64,000 bases of DNA from Phaeospirillum tilakii (GTDB lineage Bacteria > Pseudomonadota > Alphaproteobacteria > Rhodospirillales > Magnetospirillaceae), in contig NZ_JBHUIY010000021.1 of NCBI RefSeq assembly GCF_042683125.1, positions 1-64,000 of the forward strand, read 5' to 3'. Position 1 is the stretch's first letter. Each line of letters opens with the position of its first letter. A model generated the notes under the pieces. The model saw only the letters and a list, made by a program, of their open reading frames with translations. It had not been told where the DNA came from and did no database searches. Shown one piece after another: positions 26,403-38,066 of the stretch. Both the position numbers and the translations under genes were made by a program.

Positions 26403-26668
26403 GGTGCCCCCCGGCACATATTTTCCCGTGAGCTCTCCCCCGTTCCGCCACGCAACGAACGGACGGCCATCGGTCCGTTTCTCTTGGCAAGGGGAATGCC
26501 GCTCGCCACGAAAGATATAAGTCAGGATATCGACGGGCAATTGTTAAATGGATCTCAAACTTATCCATTAGATTTAAAGAACATGCCGAGCTGTCTATAT
26601 ATTAGGCTTGTCATTGTCGCGGAAGTTGAGGTGTCGTCGCCAAGTGAAACTGGTGACGTCGGAGGATT

Positions 26669-26833
26669 CGCGGGCTCCGCCCGCACCCGCCAAGGGCCGC
26701 AAGGCCCTTGGAACCCTTTCCTTGCCCTTCGCGCGACCAACGCCCGCGCCCAAGCTGACCGGCCTTTCCGCGCCCGACCATCAAGGGGTTCCAAGGGCCG
26801 TGCGGCCCTTGGCGGGTGCGGGCGGAGCCCGCG
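26669..26833. repeat. Pair of facing Family A repeats
   Basis: A plus-oriented copy (26669-26716) and a minus-oriented copy (26788-26833), each with the GCGGGCTCCGCCCGC and AAGGGCC hairpins, separated by 70 bp containing CCCAAGCTGA, the complement of the core seen at 22871. The rest of the 448-bp gap (26403-26668) is AT-rich and must contain the autotransporter promoter. Confidence 0.85.
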
Positions 26834-26850
26834 AAGAGAGCCTTCCCCGC

Positions 26851-29390
26851 TTATTCCTCGCGCAGCAGCCGCGCCGCCGGTTGGGCGAGGGCGTGGCGGC
26901 TGGCGGCGAGGCCGGCGACCAGGGTCGCCCCCAGTCCGGCGCCGACCGGGATCAAGGCGTGGAGCGGCAGCGGCGACCAGGGCAGCTTCATCACCAGGGT
27001 CAGCAGCGCCCAGGCGGCGGCCTCGCCGACCAGGGTGGCGGCGAAGGCGGCGGCGAGGCCGATCAGGCCGAACTCGATCAGGGTGGCGCGGCGGATCTGG
27101 GCCCGGCTGGCGCCGAGGCTCTTCAGCAGCACCGCCTCCCAGCCGCGGCGGCGGGCGCCGGCGGTGACGGCGGCGGCCAGCACCAGAATTCCGGCGGCGA
27201 GGGTCAGCAGGGCGGTGGCGCGCACCGCCTGATCGGCGCGGTCGATCACCCCGCGCGCGGTCTCGATCGCCTCGCGCACCCGGATCGCGCTGAGCGAGGG
27301 GAAGCGGGCGGTGGCGGCGCGCTCGATCGCCAGCGCCGGGGCGTCGGCGGCGCGCAGGGTGGCGATCACCGAATAGGGCGCGCCGTCGAGGCTGCCGGGC
27401 GACAGCAGGATGGCGAAGTTCATCGACAGGCTGGCCCAGTCGATCTCGCGCAGGCTGGCGATCTCGACCTCGATCTCGCGGCCGAGCACGTTGAGGGTGA
27501 GGTGGTCGCCGATCCCGACCCCGAACCCCTTGGCCACCGTCCGGTCGAGCGACACCAGCGGTGGCCCGGCGTAATCCTCCGGCCACCAGCGCCCGGCGAC
27601 GATCCGGCTGCCGGCGGGGGGCGTGGCGGCGATCGACAGGCCGCGATCGCCGCGCGCGGCCCAGGCGGCGTCGGGGGCGATCGCGGCGGACTCGACCGGC
27701 ACGCCCTTGATCGCGGCGATGCGGCCGCGCACCATCGGCGCGGTGTCGAGCCGGGCGGTGGGATCAATCCCAGCGACCAGGGCGCGCAGCGGGGCGACCT
27801 GGGAGGGCTGGAGATCGATGAAGAACCAGCCGGGGGCGGTATCGGGCAGGCGGCGGCCGAACGCCTCGCCCAGATTGGCCTCGACCAGGGCCAGGGTGGC
27901 GAGCAGGGCAAGCCCGAGCCCGAGCGACAGCATCATCCCGGGCAGGGCCGAGCCGGGCCGGGCCAGCGCGGCGAGGGCGAGGCGGGCGGGCGGGCCGAGC
28001 CAGCGGCGCGGCCGGCGGTTGAGCCGGGCGGCGAGCCGGGCCAGCCCCCAGGCGAGGCCGCGCAGCAGCACCAGCAGCACGCAGCAGGCGGCGACGAAGC
28101 CGGCGGCGAGCCCGCGCGTGGGCGAGGTGGCGATCGCCAGCCCGGCCAAGGCGGCGGCGGCGAGGGCGACGGCGGCGAGGGTGGCGCGGTCGGGGCGGCG
28201 GCGTTCGTCGCCATCGGGCACGGCGTGGAGGCGGACCAGGGCGAGGGCGGGGATGCGGCGGGCGCGGCCGAGCGGGCCGAGGGTGAAGGCGAGGGCGGCG
28301 AGGGCGCCGAACCCGGCCGCCAGCGCCAGCGGCGCCGGGTAGAACCCGCCGCCGGGCGGCAGCGGCAGGGCGTCGATCGCCAAGGCGGCGAAGGCCGGCA
28401 CGGTCAGCGCCCCGGCGGCGAGGCCGAGCAGGATGCCGAGCCCGGCCAGGGCGCCGATCAGGCAGAGATAGGTGGCGAGGATCAGCCCGGCCGGGGCGCC
28501 GAGGCATTTGAGGGTGGCGATGGTGGCGACCCGTCCGTCGAGATAGGCGCGGGTGGCGTTGGCGACGCCGATGCCGCCGATCAGCAGGGCGCCGAGCCCG
28601 ACCAGGGTCAGGAAGGCGGCGACGCTGTCGAGGAAGCGGCCGAGGCCGGGGGCGGGCTCGGCGGTGTCGCGCACCTGCCACGCCGCCTGGGGAAAGGCGG
28701 CGGCGATCGCGGCACGGGCCTCGGCCGGGCTGGCGCCCTCGGGCAGGACGAGGCGGAGGGAATGGCGGGTCAGGCTGCCGGGACGCAACAGGCCGGTATC
28801 GGCCAGCGCCGCTTCGGCGATCATCAGACGGGGGCCGAACCCGATCGCGGCGGCGAGGCGGTCGGGCTCGCGGGTCAGCGCCGCGCGCAGTTCGAGGGTG
28901 GCGTCGCCCAGGCCGATGCGGTCGCCGGGGCTGAGGCCGAGCCGGGCCAGCAGGGCCGGCTCGGCCACCGCGCCCCATACGCCGTCGCGGCGCTCCAGCG
29001 CCCCGGCCAGGCTCTGGTCGGGGGCGAGGGCGACGGCGCCGACCAGCGGATAGGCCGGATCGACCGCCTTGACCTCGACCAGCAGGCGGTCATCGCCATG
29101 CAGCACCATCCCGCGCAGTTCGGTCACCGCGCCGACCCGGCCGAGCCGGTCGAGGAAGGCGCGCTGGGCGGGCTCGGGCGGCACCGAGGGCTGGGACAAG
29201 GCGAGGTCGCCGCCGACCAGGGCGCGGGCCTGACCGGCCAGCCCGGCCTCGACCGCCGCCCGCAGCGAGCCGGCGGCGGCGATCGCACCGACGCCGAGGG
29301 CGAGGCAGACCACCAGCAGGCGGAAGGCGCGCAGCCCGCCGCGCAGCTCGCGCCGGGCGAGGCGCAGCGCCAGCGCCAGCGGTACCGCGC

Positions 29391-29394
<4 letters not shown>
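26851..29394 (-). CDS. ABC transporter permease of the FtsX/YbbP type
   Basis: 847 residues from a GTG start at 29394 that overlaps the stop of the ATPase gene by 4 bp (GTGA). It has an N-terminal membrane helix (FRLLVVCLALGVGAIAAAGS), a large periplasmic region, and two FtsX-like permease domains with three or more helices each. The size and the partner ATPase match E. coli YbbP (about 800 residues), a putative exporter of lipid or hydrophobic substances from the inner membrane. The substrate is not known. Confidence 0.9.
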
Positions 29395-30086
<692 letters not shown>

Positions 30087-30350
30087 GGCGGGCAATCCTC
30101 GGACGGAGACGACGATCCCGGGATATGGGCGGTGGCGGCGGGCGGGTCAACCGCGCCGGGCCGGCACCGCTCCGGCCTTTTTTCCTATTTCTTCCGGGGG
30201 GACTCCCCTTCAATAGTTATTAGCCGCTTCATATCTAAGGTAACGCCAAGGGGTCTGTCCGATCGCCCTAAAAGGCAGGACAGGCCCGGAAACGCCACCA
30301 CCGGGGGGCCGCGTCCCGGCGGGGAGGCGCCGGAGAAGGGGAATGCCGTG

Positions 30351-32042
30351 ATGGCCAGTTTTGACGATTTCTCGATTCGGACCAAGGTGCTGGGCGCGTT
30401 CGCCCTGGTGCTGCTGCTGACTCTCGCCCTCGGGCTGTTCGCGATCGAGCGGCTCGACCGGGTCAACGCGTCGGCGGTGGATGTCCGCGACAATTGGCTG
30501 CCCAGCACGGTGGCGGTCGGGCAGATGGCCAAGCTGATCGAACGCTACCGGCTGTTCGAGGCCCGGCTGCTGTTCGCCACCAGCGACGAGGACCGCCGCG
30601 CCGCGTTGGCCCCGATCGACGAAACCGAGCGCGAGATCGCCCGGATGCGGCAGGCCTACGAGCCGATGGTCACCCCGGGCGAGGAGCGGGCGATGGTCGA
30701 TGCCGCCGACAACGCCTGGAAACGCTATCGCGAGTCCGGCGCCCGGATGCGCGAACTGGCCCTGGCCGGCGACGAGGCCGGGGCGGTGGCGCTGTTCCTG
30801 CGCGGTCCCGGCTTCGACGCCTTCACCGAACTGCGGGCCAAGCTCAACGCGGATGTGGCGCTCAACGATCGCGAGGGGCGCAAGGCGGCCGAGGCCGGGG
30901 CGGCGATCTACCGCTCGGCGCTGTGGTGGATCGTGGCCGGTCTGGTCGCGGCGGCGGCGGGCTGCCTGACCATCGGGCTGGCGATGGTCGCCGGCATCGC
31001 CGGGCCGGTGCGCGGGATGACCGAGGCGATGCGCCGGCTGGCCCATCACGATCTGACGGTGACGGTGCCCGGGGTCGGCCGGGGCGACGAGATCGGCGAG
31101 ATGGCCGACGCGGTCGAGGTGTTCAAGAACAACCTGATCGAGGGCGACCGCCTGACCGCCGAGCGCCAGAGCGAGGTCGAGGCCCGCACCCGCCGGGCCG
31201 AGCGGCGCGACCAGCTCACCGCCGCGTTCGAGGCGACGATCGAGCGGGTGGTGTCCACCGTCGGGCAGGCGGCGGGCGAGATGCGCGGTTCGTCGCAGAT
31301 GCTGGCCGGCACCGCCACCCGCACCAGCGAGCGGGCCAACGCCGCCGCCGCCGCCGCGGCCCAGGCCAACGCCAATGTCCAGACCGTCGCCGCCGCCACC
31401 GAGGAACTGGCCGCCTCGACCAACGCCATCAGCGAGCAGGTCGCCCGCGCCGCCCAGACCGCCAGCCAGGCCAGCGACGAGGCCCGCCACACCGACGAAA
31501 CCGTCAAGGGCCTGTCCTCGGCGGCGCAGAAGATCGGCGACGTGGTCAATTTCATCAACGACATCGCCTCGCAGACCAATCTGCTGGCGTTGAACGCGAC
31601 GATCGAGGCGGCGCGGGCCGGCGAGGCGGGCAAGGGCTTCGCCGTGGTCGCCAACGAGGTCAAGGGGCTGGCCACCCAGACCGCCAAGGCGACCGACGAC
31701 ATCCGCCGCGAGGTCGAGGAAATGCAGGCGGCGTCGCAACAGGCCGCGCGCGCGATCGAGGGCATCGTCGCCACCATCGCCAACATCAACGAGATCTCGA
31801 CCGCGATCGCGGCGGCGGTCGAACAGCAGGGCGCCGCCACCCGCGAGATCGCCCGCAACGTCCAGGAGGCGGCGGTCGGTTCGAACGAGGTGTCGAGCAA
31901 CATCTCCTCGGTCAACGAGGCGGCGGCGGAAACCGGCACGGCGGCGCAGAAGCTGCTCGGCGCGTCGGACATCCTGACCCGCGAAGCCGACGCCCTGCGC
32001 CGCGAGGTCGAAAAATACCTCGGCGGCGTCAAGGCGAGCTGA
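30351..32042 (+). CDS. Methyl-accepting chemotaxis protein with four-helix-bundle sensor
   Basis: 563 residues. A membrane helix (VLGAFALVLLLTLALGLFAI) is followed by a periplasmic four-helix-bundle domain (4HB_MCP type, about 35-185), a second helix (ALWWIVAGLVAAAAGCLTIG), a HAMP domain and the signalling hairpin with INDIASQTNLLALNATIEAA. It binds CheA/CheW at the receptor array. The sensor type differs from the Cache receptor at 3804. The start follows GGAGAAGGGG. The 264-bp gap upstream, shared with the divergent ABC operon, contains both promoters. Confidence 0.93.
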   Translation: MASFDDFSIRTKVLGAFALVLLLTLALGLFAIERLDRVNASAVDVRDNWLPSTVAVGQMAKLIERYRLFEARLLFATSDEDRRAALAPIDETEREIARMRQAYEPMVTPGEERAMVDAADNAWKRYRESGARMRELALAGDEAGAVALFLRGPGFDAFTELRAKLNADVALNDREGRKAAEAGAAIYRSALWWIVAGLVAAAAGCLTIGLAMVAGIAGPVRGMTEAMRRLAHHDLTVTVPGVGRGDEIGEMADAVEVFKNNLIEGDRLTAERQSEVEARTRRAERRDQLTAAFEATIERVVSTVGQAAGEMRGSSQMLAGTATRTSERANAAAAAAAQANANVQTVAAATEELAASTNAISEQVARAAQTASQASDEARHTDETVKGLSSAAQKIGDVVNFINDIASQTNLLALNATIEAARAGEAGKGFAVVANEVKGLATQTAKATDDIRREVEEMQAASQQAARAIEGIVATIANINEISTAIAAAVEQQGAATREIARNVQEAAVGSNEVSSNISSVNEAAAETGTAAQKLLGASDILTREADALRREVEKYLGGVKAS

Positions 32043-32057
32043 GGCCGCCGCCGGAAA

Positions 32058-32223
32058 GTGGGCTCCGCCCACGCCCGCCAAGGGCCGCAAGCCCCTTGGA
32101 ACCCCTTGGTGGTCGAGCGCGGAGCTGACTTTCAGCTTGGGCGCGGGTGTTTGCCGCGCGAAGGTCAAGGAAAGGGATCCAAGGGCCTTGCGGCCCTTGG
32201 CGGGTGCAGGGCAGAGCCCTGCG
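32058..32223. repeat. Pair of facing Family A repeats with core
   Basis: The plus copy (32058-32103) has GTGGGCTCCGCCCAC as first hairpin: the outer base pair changed from C-G to T-A, so pairing is kept. The minus copy spans 32176-32223. Between them is TTCAGCTTGGGCGCGG and neighbouring core sequence, as at 22871. These fill most of the 314-bp gap before icmF. Confidence 0.85.
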
Positions 32224-32356
32224 TTTTGGTTTTTCCTTCCGCCTCCACTGGCAAAATAATTCAACCGCGCTGGCGGGAAGCGACATCGATTCGGCGCGGG
32301 CGGCGGCCCTAACCTGCGGTCTGGTTGAGATCGACGGCAGGAAGGAGCGCCAAGAG

Positions 32357-35300
32357 ATGCTGGATGGACAGGAGTCGGGCCAGGAGATCCGGACGGCGGC
32401 ACGGGTGCGGTTCGTCACCGCCACCAGTCTGTTCGACGGCCACGACGCCTCGATCAACATCATGCGCCGGCTGTTGCAGCAACTGGGCGCCGAGGTGATC
32501 CATCTTGGCCACAACCGCTCGGTCGAGGAGATCGTCGCGGCGGCGATCCAGGAGGACGCCCAGGGCATCGCCGTCAGTTCCTATCAGGGCGGCCATCTCG
32601 AATTCTTCCGCTACATGATCGACCGGCTGCGCGCCGCCGGGGCGGGCGAGGTCAAGGTGTTCGGCGGCGGCGGCGGGGTGATCGTCGCCGACGAGATCCG
32701 CGCCCTCGAAGCCTATGGCATCGCCCGGATCTATTCGCCCGAGGAAGGCCAGCGCCTCGGCCTGGAAGGGATGATCGCCGACCTGCTGGAGCGGGCCGGG
32801 CCGCCGCCGCGCCGCTGTTTGCCCGAATCGTTCGACGCGGTTTCCGCCGCCGATCCGCTCGGCCTCGCCCGGGTCATCAGCGCGATCGAGGCCGGCGGGC
32901 TCGACCCGGCCCGGCTGGCGGCGCTGGCGGCCGAGGCGCCCCGGGTGCCGGTGATCGGCATCACCGGCACCGGCGGCGCCGGCAAATCCTCGCTGACCGA
33001 CGAACTGATCCGCCGCTTCCGCCTCGATTGTCCCGACCTGCCGATCGCGGTGATCGCGGTCGATCCGTCGCGGCGCAAGACCGGCGGGGCGCTGCTCGGC
33101 GACCGCATCCGCATGAACGCGCTGGGCGGGCCGGTCTATATGCGCTCGCTCGCCACCCGGGGGGCGGGGTCCGAGGTGCCGCCGTCGCTGCCGGCGATCG
33201 TCGCGCTGTGCCGCCGCGCCGGCTTCGGCCTGATCCTGGTCGAAACCCCCGGCATCGGTCAGGCGGATTCGGCGGTGGCCGGGCTGGGCGATCTGTCGCT
33301 CTATGTGATGACCCCCGAATTCGGCGCCGCCAGCCAGCTTGAGAAGATCGACATGCTCGACCATGCCGATCTGGTGGCGATCAACAAGTTCGACCGCAAG
33401 GGCGGCGAGGACGCCCTGCGCGACGTGCGCAAGCAGGTCCAGCGCAACCGCGCCGCCTTCGACCGCCTGCCCGAGGCGATGCCGGTCTATGGCACGGTGG
33501 CGTCGCGCTTCAACGATGACGGCGTCACCGCGCTGTACCACGCCTTGCGCGACGCCCTGGCCGAACGCGGGCTGCCGCTCGGCCCCAGCCGGCTGCCGCG
33601 CCCGGCCGGGCCGGCCTCGACCCTCGGCGCGGCGATCGTGCCGCCGGCCCGCGCGCGCGCCCTGGCCGAGATCGCCGAGACGGTGCGGGCCTATCGCCGC
33701 CGCGCCGAGGCCCAGGTCGAGATCGCCCGCTCGCGCCAGGGGCTGGCCCACGCCCGCGACCGCCTCGCCGCCGCCGGCGAGGACACCGGCGCGGTCGAAC
33801 GCCTGCTCGCCGCCGACGAGGCCGGGTTCGACCCGCATTGCCGCCGCCTGCTCGACCAATGGCCGGAGGTCGCCGCCAGCTATGGCGGCGAGGAATATGT
33901 GGTGCGGATCCGCGACAAGGAAATCCGCACCCGGCTGACCCAGCCCTCGCTGTCCGGCACCCCGATCCGCAAGGTGGCGCTGCCGCCCTATCGCGACCAG
34001 GGCGAGCTGCTGCGCTGGCTGCTGAAGGAGAACCTGCCCGGGGCGTTTCCCTTCACCGCCGGGGTGTTCGCCTTCAAGCGCGAGAGCGAGGACCCGACCC
34101 GGATGTTCGCCGGCGAGGGCGACCCGGCCCGCACCAACGCCCGCTTCAAGCTGCTGTCGCGTGACGCCGCCGCCACCCGGCTGTCCACCGCGTTCGATTC
34201 GGTGACGCTGTATGGCTGCGACCCCGACGAGCGCCCGGACATCTACGGCAAGGTCGGCAATTCCGGCGTCTCGGTCGCCACCCTCGACGACATGAAGGCG
34301 CTGTATGACGGCTTCGACCTGTGCGCGCCGTCAACCTCGGTGTCGATGACCATCAACGGCCCGGCGCCGATCCTGCTGGCGATGTTCTTCAACACCGCGA
34401 TCGACCAGCAGCTCGCCCGCTTCCGCGCCGACAATGGCCGCGCCCCGACCGAGGAGGAGGAGGACAAGATCCGCGCCTGGGTGCTTTCCACCGTGCGCGG
34501 CACCGTTCAGGCCGATATCCTCAAGGAGGACCAGGGCCAGAACACCTGCCTGTTCTCGGTCGATTTCGCCCTCAAGATGATGGGCGACGTGCAGGATTAT
34601 TTCGTCCGTCACCGGGTCGGCAATTTCTATTCGGTGTCGATCTCGGGCTACCACATCGCCGAGGCCGGGGCCAACCCGATCACCCAATTGGCCTTCACCC
34701 TGGCCAACGGCTTCACCTACGTCGAATCCTACCTCGCGCGCGGCCTCGCCATCGACGATTTCGCCCCCAACCTGTCGTTCTTCTTCTCCAACGGGATGGA
34801 CCCGGAATATGCGGTGATCGGCCGGGTCGCCCGCCGGATCTGGGCGATCGCCCTGCGCGACAAATACGGCGCCTGCGAGCGCTCGCAGAAGCTGAAATAC
34901 CACATCCAGACCTCGGGCCGCTCGCTGCACGCCCAGGAGGTCGATTTCAACGACATCCGCACCACGTTGCAGGCGCTGATCGCGATCTACGACAACTGCA
35001 ATTCGCTCCACACCAACGCCCATGACGAGGCCTACACCACCCCGACCGCCGAATCGGTGCGGCGCGCTTTGGCGATCCAGCTCATCATCAACCGCGAATG
35101 GGGCGTGGCCCGCAACGAGAACCCCAACCAGGGCGCGTTCCTGCTCGACCAACTGACCGATCTGGTCGAGGAAGCGGTGCTGGCCGAGTTCGACCGCCTC
35201 GCCGAGCGCGGCGGGGTGCTGGGGGCGATGGAAACCGGCTACCAGCGCGGCCGGATCCAGGACGAATCCCTGCTCTACGAGCACAAAAAGCACGATGGCA

Positions 35301-35593
35301 GCCTGCCGATCATCGGCGTCAACACCTTCCGCAATCCCGAGCCGGAAGAGGCCCCGCCGATCGTGCTGCAACGCTCGACCGAGGCCGAGAAGCAAAGCCA
35401 GCTCGCCCGCCTGCGCGATTTCCAGACCCGCCACGCCGACGCCGCCCCGGCCGCGCTGGACCGCCTGCGCGCCGCCGCCCTGGCCGGGGAAAATCTGTTC
35501 GCGGTGCTGATGGAGACCGTCCGGGTCTGCTCGCTCGGGCAGATCTGCGAGGCGCTGTTCGAAGTGGGAGGGCGGTACAGAAGGTCGTTGTAA
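32357..35593 (+). CDS. icmF: Fused isobutyryl-CoA mutase (B12 domain, G-protein chaperone and mutase in one chain)
   Basis: 1,078 residues. The N-terminal cobalamin-binding domain begins near residue 16, with the B12 motif DGHDAS at 27-32. A MeaB-like GTPase follows, with P-loop GTGGAGKS at 204-211, NKFD and VETPGIGQAD. The C-terminal mutase TIM barrel contains FAGEGDPARTNARF and SISGYHIAEAGANP, the pattern of isobutyryl- rather than methylmalonyl-CoA mutases. The enzyme interconverts isobutyryl-CoA and n-butyryl-CoA using adenosylcobalamin, and the GTPase part loads and protects the cofactor; some IcmF enzymes also act on pivalyl-CoA. An acyl-CoA ligase gene follows and could supply the substrate. 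The start at 32357 gives the family length. Confidence 0.96.
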   Translation: MLDGQESGQEIRTAARVRFVTATSLFDGHDASINIMRRLLQQLGAEVIHLGHNRSVEEIVAAAIQEDAQGIAVSSYQGGHLEFFRYMIDRLRAAGAGEVKVFGGGGGVIVADEIRALEAYGIARIYSPEEGQRLGLEGMIADLLERAGPPPRRCLPESFDAVSAADPLGLARVISAIEAGGLDPARLAALAAEAPRVPVIGITGTGGAGKSSLTDELIRRFRLDCPDLPIAVIAVDPSRRKTGGALLGDRIRMNALGGPVYMRSLATRGAGSEVPPSLPAIVALCRRAGFGLILVETPGIGQADSAVAGLGDLSLYVMTPEFGAASQLEKIDMLDHADLVAINKFDRKGGEDALRDVRKQVQRNRAAFDRLPEAMPVYGTVASRFNDDGVTALYHALRDALAERGLPLGPSRLPRPAGPASTLGAAIVPPARARALAEIAETVRAYRRRAEAQVEIARSRQGLAHARDRLAAAGEDTGAVERLLAADEAGFDPHCRRLLDQWPEVAASYGGEEYVVRIRDKEIRTRLTQPSLSGTPIRKVALPPYRDQGELLRWLLKENLPGAFPFTAGVFAFKRESEDPTRMFAGEGDPARTNARFKLLSRDAAATRLSTAFDSVTLYGCDPDERPDIYGKVGNSGVSVATLDDMKALYDGFDLCAPSTSVSMTINGPAPILLAMFFNTAIDQQLARFRADNGRAPTEEEEDKIRAWVLSTVRGTVQADILKEDQGQNTCLFSVDFALKMMGDVQDYFVRHRVGNFYSVSISGYHIAEAGANPITQLAFTLANGFTYVESYLARGLAIDDFAPNLSFFFSNGMDPEYAVIGRVARRIWAIALRDKYGACERSQKLKYHIQTSGRSLHAQEVDFNDIRTTLQALIAIYDNCNSLHTNAHDEAYTTPTAESVRRALAIQLIINREWGVARNENPNQGAFLLDQLTDLVEEAVLAEFDRLAERGGVLGAMETGYQRGRIQDESLLYEHKKHDGSLPIIGVNTFRNPEPEEAPPIVLQRSTEAEKQSQLARLRDFQTRHADAAPAALDRLRAAALAGENLFAVLMETVRVCSLGQICEALFEVGGRYRRSL

Positions 35594-35597
35594 AAAA

Positions 35598-35795
35598 CGC
35601 GGGCTCCGCCCGCACCCGCCAGGAGCCAGCGGCTCCTGGACCAGCATCGGTTTGTCGTGTGCAAGAGGCGCCTTTCAGCTTGGGCTCTGGCCGCCCGGGA
35701 AACGGGAGAGCCCAAGCTGAAGGCTGATCGGTGACCCGACCATCGAAGCAGGTCCAGGAGCCGCTGGCTCCTGGCGGGTGCGGGCGGAGCCCGCG
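35598..35795. repeat. Pair of facing Family A repeats, AGGAGCC variant
   Basis: The plus copy (35598-35642) and minus copy (35751-35795) both have the AGGAGCCAGCGGCTCCT hairpin. Each half of a facing pair carries the same second-hairpin type, as in the other pairs. The 108 bp between them contain TTCAGCTTGGGCTCTGG and its near complement, so the whole forms a large imperfect inverted repeat. Confidence 0.85.
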
Positions 35796-35834
35796 AAAAA
35801 AACAAACAAATAAATCAAATCAGGGAGAGTCCTC

Positions 35835-37526
35835 ATGAGCACGGATCTGGAAAATTTCCTTGCGGCGCGGGATTTCCTGCTGGCGCATCGCGAGGATTAC
35901 GCCACCGCTTACCGTGATTTTCGCTGGCCGGTGCTCGACCGCTTCAACTGGGCGCTCGATTATTTCGACGTGATGGCGCGCGGCAATGAGTCGCTGGCGC
36001 TGTGGCTGGTGGACGATGCCGGGCGGGATCATCGCCTCAGCTTCGCCGAACTGTCGGCGCGGTCGAACCGGGTCGCCAACTTCCTGCGGGCGCAGGGGGT
36101 GCGGCGGGGCGATGCGGTGCTGCTGATGCTGCCCAACGTGGTCGGGCTGTGGGAGGTGATTCTCGGCTGCATGAAGCTGGGGGCGGTGCTGGTGCCGGCG
36201 ACGCCGCTGCTGGTGGCCGACGATCTGCGCGACCGCTTCGCCCGGGGCAAGGTCCGCCACGTCGTCGCCGGGCCGGGCGATGCCGCCAAGCTCGATGCAG
36301 TGGCCGGCGAGGCCACCCGCATCGTCATCGGCGGCCCGGTGGCGGGCTGGGTCGATTTCGCCGAGGCCGACCGCTATGACGACAGCTTCGTGCCCGAGGG
36401 GGAGACCCGGGCCGAGGATCCGTTCCTGCTCTATTTCACCTCCGGCACCACCGCCCAGCCCAAGCTGGTCGCCCACACCTATCAAAGCTATCCGGTCGGG
36501 CATCTCTCGACCATGTACTGGCTGGGGCTGCGGCCGGGCGACCTGCATTGCAACATCAGTTCGCCCGGCTGGGCCAAGCATGTCTGGAGCAGCTTCTTCG
36601 CCCCCTGGAACGCCGGGGCGGCGGTGTTCGTCCATGCCGCCAGCCGGTTCCAGCCGCGCGAGCTGCTCGCCAATCTCAGCCGGGGCGGAGTCACCTCGCT
36701 GTGTGCGCCGCCGACGGTGTGGCGGATGCTGATCCTGGAGGATCTCACCGCCTATCCGCTGCGGCTGCGCGAGGTGATCGGCGCGGGCGAGCCGCTCAAT
36801 CCCGAGGTGATCGCCCGGGTCGAGCAGGCCTGGGGCCTGACCATCCGCGACGGCTACGGCCAGACCGAGACCACCTGCCAGATCGGCAATTCGCCCGGGC
36901 AGAAGCTCAAGCCGGGCTCGATGGGGCGGCCGATGCCGGGCTACCGCGTCGTCCTGCTCGATCGCGACGACCAGCCGGCCGAGGAGGGTGAAATCAGCCT
37001 CGCCCTCGATCCGCGCCCGCTCGGGCTGATGAGCGGTTATCAGGACGACCCCGAGCGGACCGCGCTGCTGATGCGGGCCGGCCATTACCATTGCGGCGAC
37101 CTCGCCACCATCGATGGCGACGGCTACCTGACCTATGTCGGCCGGGCCGACGACGTGTTCAAGGCCTCCGACTACCGCATCAGCCCGTTCGAACTGGAAA
37201 GCGCCCTGCTCGAACACGAGGCGGTGGCCGAGGCGGCGGTGGTGCCGAGCCCGGATCCGCTCCGTCTTGCCGTGCCGAAAGCCTTCATCACCCTGGCGCC
37301 GGGGTTCCAGCCCAGCCCGGCGCTGGCGGAATCGATCTTCCGCCACATCCGCGCGGTGCTGGCGCCCTACAAGCGGATCCGGCGGATCGAGATCTCGCCG
37401 TTGCCGAAGACGGTGTCGGGCAAGATCCGCCGGGTCGCCCTGCGTCAGGCCGAAGCCGAACTCCGCGCCAGCGGCGGCCGGGCCGAGAACGAATATTTCG
37501 AGGAGGATTTCGCTCAGGTCAGTTGA
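35835..37526 (+). CDS. Acyl-CoA synthetase (AMP-forming)
   Basis: 563 residues of the ANL superfamily. It has the AMP-binding P-loop YFTSGTTAQPKLVAHTY, the A5 motif DGYGQTETTCQIG, the A7 GD motif HYHCGDLATIDGDGYLTYVG, the hinge RADDVFKASDYRISP and the catalytic lysine of A10 in PKTVSGKIRR. The closest general type is the medium-chain or aryl/acetoacetyl-like acyl-CoA ligases. Lying directly after icmF, it may activate isobutyrate, butyrate or another short branched acid (inference). The PPi formed could be used by the proton-pumping pyrophosphatase encoded nearby. The start follows AGGGAGAG. Confidence 0.9.
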   Translation: MSTDLENFLAARDFLLAHREDYATAYRDFRWPVLDRFNWALDYFDVMARGNESLALWLVDDAGRDHRLSFAELSARSNRVANFLRAQGVRRGDAVLLMLPNVVGLWEVILGCMKLGAVLVPATPLLVADDLRDRFARGKVRHVVAGPGDAAKLDAVAGEATRIVIGGPVAGWVDFAEADRYDDSFVPEGETRAEDPFLLYFTSGTTAQPKLVAHTYQSYPVGHLSTMYWLGLRPGDLHCNISSPGWAKHVWSSFFAPWNAGAAVFVHAASRFQPRELLANLSRGGVTSLCAPPTVWRMLILEDLTAYPLRLREVIGAGEPLNPEVIARVEQAWGLTIRDGYGQTETTCQIGNSPGQKLKPGSMGRPMPGYRVVLLDRDDQPAEEGEISLALDPRPLGLMSGYQDDPERTALLMRAGHYHCGDLATIDGDGYLTYVGRADDVFKASDYRISPFELESALLEHEAVAEAAVVPSPDPLRLAVPKAFITLAPGFQPSPALAESIFRHIRAVLAPYKRIRRIEISPLPKTVSGKIRRVALRQAEAELRASGGRAENEYFEEDFAQVS

Positions 37527-38066
37527 GCGCCAACCTGCCGCGGGGCTGCCGCACGGAATTCTGGGGAAGAGAGGTTGGTCATGGCCGGGCTTGACCCGGC
37601 CATCCCCGTGTCGGCTCAGGGGGGGGCGCCAAACGGCTCCCCTGGATGCGCGGATCACGTCCGCGCATGACGGCAAGGACGGGGGCCGTCCGCCCCGTTG
37701 ATCCGTCGCACGGAATTCTGGGGAAGAGAGGTTGGTCATGGCCGGGCTTGACCCGGCCATCCCCGTGTCGGCTCAGGGGGGGGCGCCAAACGGCCCCCCT
37801 GGATGCGCGGATCACGTCCGCGCATGACGGCAAGGACGGGGGCCGTCCGCCCCGTTGATCCGTCGCGCGGAATTCTGGGGAAGAGAGGTTGGTCATGGCC
37901 GGGCTTGACCCGGCCATCCCCGTGTCGGCTCAGGGGTGGGCGCCAAACGGCCCCCCTGGATGCGCGGATCACGTCCGCGCATGACGGCAAGGACGGGGGC
38001 CGTCCGCCCCGTTGATCCGTCGCGCGGAATTCTGGGGAAGAGAGGTTGGTCATGGCCGGGCTTGAC

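Noticed and set aside
32224..32356. Cobalamin riboswitch before icmF
   Set aside because: The leader is short and largely filled by repeat sequence; I could not find a B12-box-like segment or the expected fold.
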